Of a stretch of DNA of 64,000 bases, positions 60,964 through 64,000 are shown in pieces. The DNA is from Candidatus Palauibacter soopunensis (GTDB taxonomy: Bacteria; Gemmatimonadota; Gemmatimonadetes; Palauibacterales; Palauibacteraceae), in assembly GCF_947581735.1 (NCBI RefSeq), contig NZ_CANPVT010000002.1, positions 441,511 to 505,510 of the forward strand. The letters run 5' to 3'. Every line of letters starts with the position of its first letter. Position 1 is the stretch's first letter. The notes beneath the pieces were generated by a model. That model was not told where the DNA came from. It was given only the letters and a program-made list of their open reading frames with translations, and made no database searches. The position numbers and the translations under genes were made by a program.

Positions 60964-62070
60964 GTGAAGCCGGAGAAGCTGAGTCGGCGTGACTGGCTGA
61001 AGCTTGGCGCAGCGGGGGTTGCCGGCGTATCGGGAGCGACGGTGCTGGATCTGGCCTCCCGGGGCGGGGCCAGGGAGGCTCTGGCGGCCAGCGGGGCCAT
61101 GCCGCGCGAGCCGCGAGTGGACGGAGCCGCGGCGGGCCCGCACGCGGGGCACCAGGAGGCGATGGGGATCGTCGGCATGCCCGGGCCCGACGGCACATTC
61201 GACCCGGCGGCCTTCCTCACCGACTTCGACTACGGTGAGGTCACGACTCGCGCCGACGGGCGCGTCGTGCGGCGCTGGGAGTTGGTGGCGCTCGACCGCG
61301 ACATCGAGATCGCGCCCGGCGTCTTCTTCCCGGCGTGGACCTACAACGGGCAGGTGCCGGGTCCGACGCTGCGCTGCACGGAGGGGGACATCCTCCAGGT
61401 CGAGTTCATCAACGCGGGCTCGCATCCCCACACCATCCACTTCCACGGCACGCACCCGCCGGAGATGGACGGCTTCGAGCCCATCGTGGAACCGGGCCAG
61501 CGCTTCACCTACGAGTTCGAGGCGAAGCCGTTCGGGCTCCACCTGTACCACTGCCACACGATGCCGCTCAAGCGGCACATCCATAAGGGTCTGTACGGGA
61601 CGTTCATCGTGGATCCGCCCGAAGGCCGGGAACCGGCGCGGGAGATGGTGATGGTGATGAACGCGTTCGACAGCAACCTGGACGGGGACAACGAGGTGTA
61701 CGCGGTCAACACTTCGGCGTTCTACTACCACCACCATCCGGTGCGTGTGGGCGTGAACGATCTGTGCCGGATCTATCTCGTGAACACGACCGAGTTCGAC
61801 CTCATCAACTCCTTCCACCTGCACGCGGGCATGTTCAAGGTGTTCCGAACCGGCACCCGGCCGGACCAGTACGACCTCACGGACACGATCATGATGTGCC
61901 AGGGCGAGCGGCACGTCCTCGAGTTCCGCCTCGAGAACCCGGGCATGCACATGTTCCACGCGCACCAGAGCGAGTTCGCGGAACTGGGGTGGATGGGTTT
62001 CTTCGAGGCGGTCGAGCGGCTCGCCGCCGACGAGGGCGCGCCCGTGCGCGCCGCATCCCGCAGTGTCTGA
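60964..62070 (+). CDS. Two-domain multicopper oxidase with Tat signal
   Basis: This 368-residue protein has a Tat leader (LSRRDWLKLGAAGVAGVSG), a His-rich stretch before the domains and two cupredoxin domains. Domain 1 carries HTIHFHGTH and HLYHCHTMPLKRHIHKGLYG (a type 1-like Cys in HCH, possibly with an axial Leu). Domain 2 carries SFHLHAGMF and MFHAHQSEFAELGWMG. The pattern resembles two-domain laccases or nitrite-reductase-like oxidases acting on metals or organics with oxygen. GTG 60964 follows AGGACAG. Its stop overlaps the ZIP start by 8 bases. Confidence 0.85.
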   Translation: MKPEKLSRRDWLKLGAAGVAGVSGATVLDLASRGGAREALAASGAMPREPRVDGAAAGPHAGHQEAMGIVGMPGPDGTFDPAAFLTDFDYGEVTTRADGRVVRRWELVALDRDIEIAPGVFFPAWTYNGQVPGPTLRCTEGDILQVEFINAGSHPHTIHFHGTHPPEMDGFEPIVEPGQRFTYEFEAKPFGLHLYHCHTMPLKRHIHKGLYGTFIVDPPEGREPAREMVMVMNAFDSNLDGDNEVYAVNTSAFYYHHHPVRVGVNDLCRIYLVNTTEFDLINSFHLHAGMFKVFRTGTRPDQYDLTDTIMMCQGERHVLEFRLENPGMHMFHAHQSEFAELGWMGFFEAVERLAADEGAPVRAASRSV

Positions 62071-63289
62071 CGAGCGGTCCGACGCCGCTCCGCGCGGGGG
62101 CGGCCCGGCGCGCTGGGTCCTTGGCCTCTTCCCGCTCGCGCTGCTGGCGGGGCTCGTCGCGTTCTTCTTCGGCGCCGATCCCACGGCCCCCTTCCGGAAC
62201 GCGTTCCCGCCCGTCGAGGATCTCACGATCGAGCGCGTGAGCTTCCCGGAGAGCGGCGTCATGCGCGTGCACGTCGTGAACGGAGGCCCCGAGGCGGCCA
62301 CCATCGCGCAGGTGATCGTCGACGATGCCTTCTGGCAGTTCGAGATCGAGGGCGATCCGACCCTGCCGCGTCTCGCCCGAGCCACGCTGGAACTGGACTA
62401 CCCATGGGTGGAGGGAGAACTCCACGTCATCCGGCTCGTGACCTCCACCGGACTCACCTTCGATCACGAGGTGGCGGTGGCGACGCTCTCGCCGCGCCCC
62501 AACGCCCTTTACCTCACGACGTTCGGCCTCCTCGGCCTCTACGCGGGGGTCATCCCCGTCCTCGTGGGCCTGCTGTGGTATCCCTTCCTGCGCCGGATCG
62601 ACCGCAAGTGGATCCACTTCTACCTCAGCCTCACCGTGGGCCTCCTGGCTTTCCTCGTTGTCGATGCGTTCGAGGACACGCTCGAGGCTTCGGCGCTCGT
62701 GCCGGAGGGATTCCAGGCGGCGGGGCTGATCGCCGTCGGCGTCATCGGCGCCATCGTCGGTCTCAGGGCCCTGGGGAACCTCGGACGCGGCCGGGGCGGC
62801 GGAGGCTCCACCGGAGCGGGCGGGGGCGGGGCGAGCAGCGGGCTCACGGTGGCGTACCTGATCGCCATCAGCATCGGGCTGCACAACCTCGGCGAGGGAC
62901 TCGCGATCGGGGCGGCCTTCTCCCTCGGCGAGATCGCGCTCGGAAGCTTCCTCGTCATCGGCTTCGCGCTCCACAACACGACGGAGGGGCTGGCGATCGT
63001 CGCGCCCGTCGCGGACCGGCGGCCCGCGCTCCGACACTTCGCCTTCATGGGCGGAATCGCCGGACTGCCGACCGTACTGGGAGCGTGGGCGGGCGGATTC
63101 TCCTACTCGCCGACGCTGGCGACGTTCTTCCTCGCGCTCGGCGCCGGAGCCATCCTGCAGGTCATCGTCGAGGTCACCCGGCTGATCCGGAAGAGCTGGC
63201 CGCAGGGCCTGTTCACGCCGCTCAATGCCACGGGCCTCCTCCTCGGCCTGCTGGTCATGTACGGCACGGCGCTGATGGTGACCGCGTAG
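62063..63289 (+). CDS. ZIP-family metal transporter with N-terminal ectodomain
   Basis: This 408-residue transporter has an N-terminal membrane helix, an extracytoplasmic beta-rich stretch (about residues 45-145, VEDLTIERVSFPESGVMRVHVV), then a ZIP core with the metal motifs IGLHNLGEGLAIG and FALHNTTEGLAIV. A Gly/Ser/Ala-rich linker (about 238-258) lies between core helices. ZIP proteins move divalent metals such as zinc, iron or manganese. The GTG start overlaps the oxidase gene by 8 bases, so the two are coupled. Confidence 0.85.
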   Translation: MSDERSDAAPRGGGPARWVLGLFPLALLAGLVAFFFGADPTAPFRNAFPPVEDLTIERVSFPESGVMRVHVVNGGPEAATIAQVIVDDAFWQFEIEGDPTLPRLARATLELDYPWVEGELHVIRLVTSTGLTFDHEVAVATLSPRPNALYLTTFGLLGLYAGVIPVLVGLLWYPFLRRIDRKWIHFYLSLTVGLLAFLVVDAFEDTLEASALVPEGFQAAGLIAVGVIGAIVGLRALGNLGRGRGGGGSTGAGGGGASSGLTVAYLIAISIGLHNLGEGLAIGAAFSLGEIALGSFLVIGFALHNTTEGLAIVAPVADRRPALRHFAFMGGIAGLPTVLGAWAGGFSYSPTLATFFLALGAGAILQVIVEVTRLIRKSWPQGLFTPLNATGLLLGLLVMYGTALMVTA

Positions 63290-63317
63290 CCTGACGGCCC
63301 AACCAAAAGGAGGCAGG

Positions 63318-63749
63318 ATGCTCGGCGGCAGAAACCCCGGCCTCGGTCTGGCCATCCTCCGCGTCGTGATCGGACTGATCTTCGTGATGCACGGCTGGCC
63401 GAAGCTGGCCGGGGGCATCGATGGGACCGCGGCGTTCCTCGGGTCGCTCGGAATCCCGCTCTCGGGGATCGCGGCGTGGGGGATCGCGCTGGCCGAGACC
63501 CTGGGCGGCGCATGCCTGGTCGCGGGCCTGTTCGTGACGCCCTTCGCCCTGGTTCTCGCCGCACACATGCTGGCGGGGGTCTTCCTCGTGCACCTGGCCA
63601 ACGGCTTCTACGTCGTGGGCCCGGGCCAGGGGGGCTACGAGTTCAACCTGCTCCTGATCGCCGCCCTGCTGACCCTCGTGCTGGCGGGATCGGGGATCGC
63701 GACGGTCAAGATCCTCTTCGCGAAGGACGTCGAGGTGGTCATCGAATAG
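63318..63749 (+). CDS. DoxX-family membrane protein
   Basis: This 143-residue four-helix protein of the DoxX/DUF417-like family begins GLAILRVVIGLIFVMHGWPKL, a typical motif. Such proteins join redox or quinone-linked processes; the exact reaction is unknown. AAAGGAGG just upstream of ATG 63318 is a textbook ribosome site. It follows the ZIP gene by 28 bases and is probably in the same metal-related operon. Confidence 0.85.
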   Translation: MLGGRNPGLGLAILRVVIGLIFVMHGWPKLAGGIDGTAAFLGSLGIPLSGIAAWGIALAETLGGACLVAGLFVTPFALVLAAHMLAGVFLVHLANGFYVVGPGQGGYEFNLLLIAALLTLVLAGSGIATVKILFAKDVEVVIE

Positions 63750-63782
63750 TGCGGTGCCGCCGAGCAGGGACGTTTTCGTGCC

Positions 63783-63811
63783 TCGACACGGCGGACAGGG
63801 CCGTTTAGACT
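63783..63811 (+). promoter_or_regulatory. Possible promoter giving a leaderless transcript
   Basis: TCGACA (63783-63788) lies 17 bases from TAGACT (63806-63811). Transcription would begin near 63818, the ATG of the next gene, which has no ribosome site. A leaderless message is therefore possible. Confidence 0.35.
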
Positions 63812-63817
63812 GGCATC

Positions 63818-64000
63818 ATGCGCCAACTCGCCGTTCCCCTGCTTCTTGCGACGCTCGTGCTTCCGTACGCGCGCGCACCGCTGTGCGAGGCGGGCTCGCA
63901 CGAGCACGGCGAGCACCACGCGATGGCGGAGTTGCCGACCCTCGTCGAGCCTTCGACGGAGGGCGCGGACGCGGGAACGGACTGTCACTCGCTGATGGGT
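63818..64000 (+). CDS. His-rich secreted protein (partial, N-terminus)
   Basis: The first 61 residues are in the window and the gene continues past it. A short signal peptide (LAVPLLLATLVLPYARA) is followed by a Cys and a His/Glu-rich segment (CEAGSHEHGEHHAMAEL), then DCHSLMG at the edge. The histidines could bind metal, fitting the preceding multicopper oxidase/ZIP operon. Family unknown. Confidence 0.55.
   Translation, partial: MRQLAVPLLLATLVLPYARAPLCEAGSHEHGEHHAMAELPTLVEPSTEGADAGTDCHSLMG

Overview
The window is about 64 kb of very GC-rich, tightly packed bacterial chromosome. It fits Gemmatimonadota (possibly the sponge/marine lineage), based on GC-rich coding, abundant GTG starts, many exported S9 peptidases and amidohydrolases, tandem DUF2723 membrane proteins and Tat-exported sugar-type enzymes. 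This placement is inferred from gene content only. Genes overlap or abut almost everywhere. No gap exceeds 300 bases, and I saw no rRNA, tRNA, CRISPR array or insertion sequence.

Layout. 1-9.8 kb: the end of a propeller-like protein, two tandem DUF2723 glycosyltransferase-like proteins, a small membrane protein, an FAD D-2-hydroxyacid dehydrogenase coupled to a D-aminoacylase-like lipoprotein, and a family 2 glycosyltransferase. 9.9-13.2 kb (minus): argG-argH-argR under a promoter overlapped by an ARG box. 13.2-17.5 kb (minus): an exported M20 amidohydrolase, a DUF3299 protein and an ABC pair whose permease carries a His/Asp-rich tandem repeat, suggesting metal handling. 17.5-26.3 kb (minus): carB, a repeat-rich TonB-like lipoprotein, a 39-residue MetS-like transporter subunit, HD and PH domain proteins, dinB, a glycerophosphodiesterase and an ATP/ADP-translocase-like transporter, with a divergent paralogue at 26.4 kb. 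27.8-33.3 kb: two Tat-exported TIM-barrel isomerases facing a gluconate-dehydrogenase-type subunit 3 plus GMC oxidoreductase, then an exported class V aminotransferase. 33.5-36.3 kb: an S9 peptidase and a VapBC-like toxin-antitoxin pair. 36.4-39.5 kb: a kinase/M23/aminotransferase fusion. 39.6-43.2 kb: an LVIVD-type protein, an exported short-chain dehydrogenase and a peroxiredoxin with an in-frame TGA. 43.5-50.4 kb: an S9 peptidase, enoyl-CoA hydratase, two amidohydrolases and ferritin. 50.7-60.8 kb (plus): GlyRS, metallopeptidase-like proteins, a hydrolase, an NSS transporter, a site-2 protease, nth, queG and a desaturase. 60.9-64 kb: a metal-type operon of multicopper oxidase, ZIP transporter and DoxX behind a perfect 22-bp palindrome, then the start of a His-rich secreted protein.

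The most striking item is the peroxiredoxin at 42.6-43.2 kb. Its in-frame TGA falls exactly where the peroxidatic cysteine should be, and a perfect 7-bp hairpin with a GGA loop lies 21 nt downstream. This is what a selenocysteine gene with a bacterial SECIS element looks like. Other notable items are the three-domain fusion, the 28-bp near-palindrome centred on the vapB start codon, the MetS-like microprotein located 33 kb from the only NSS transporter, and the palindrome-controlled multicopper oxidase/ZIP operon.
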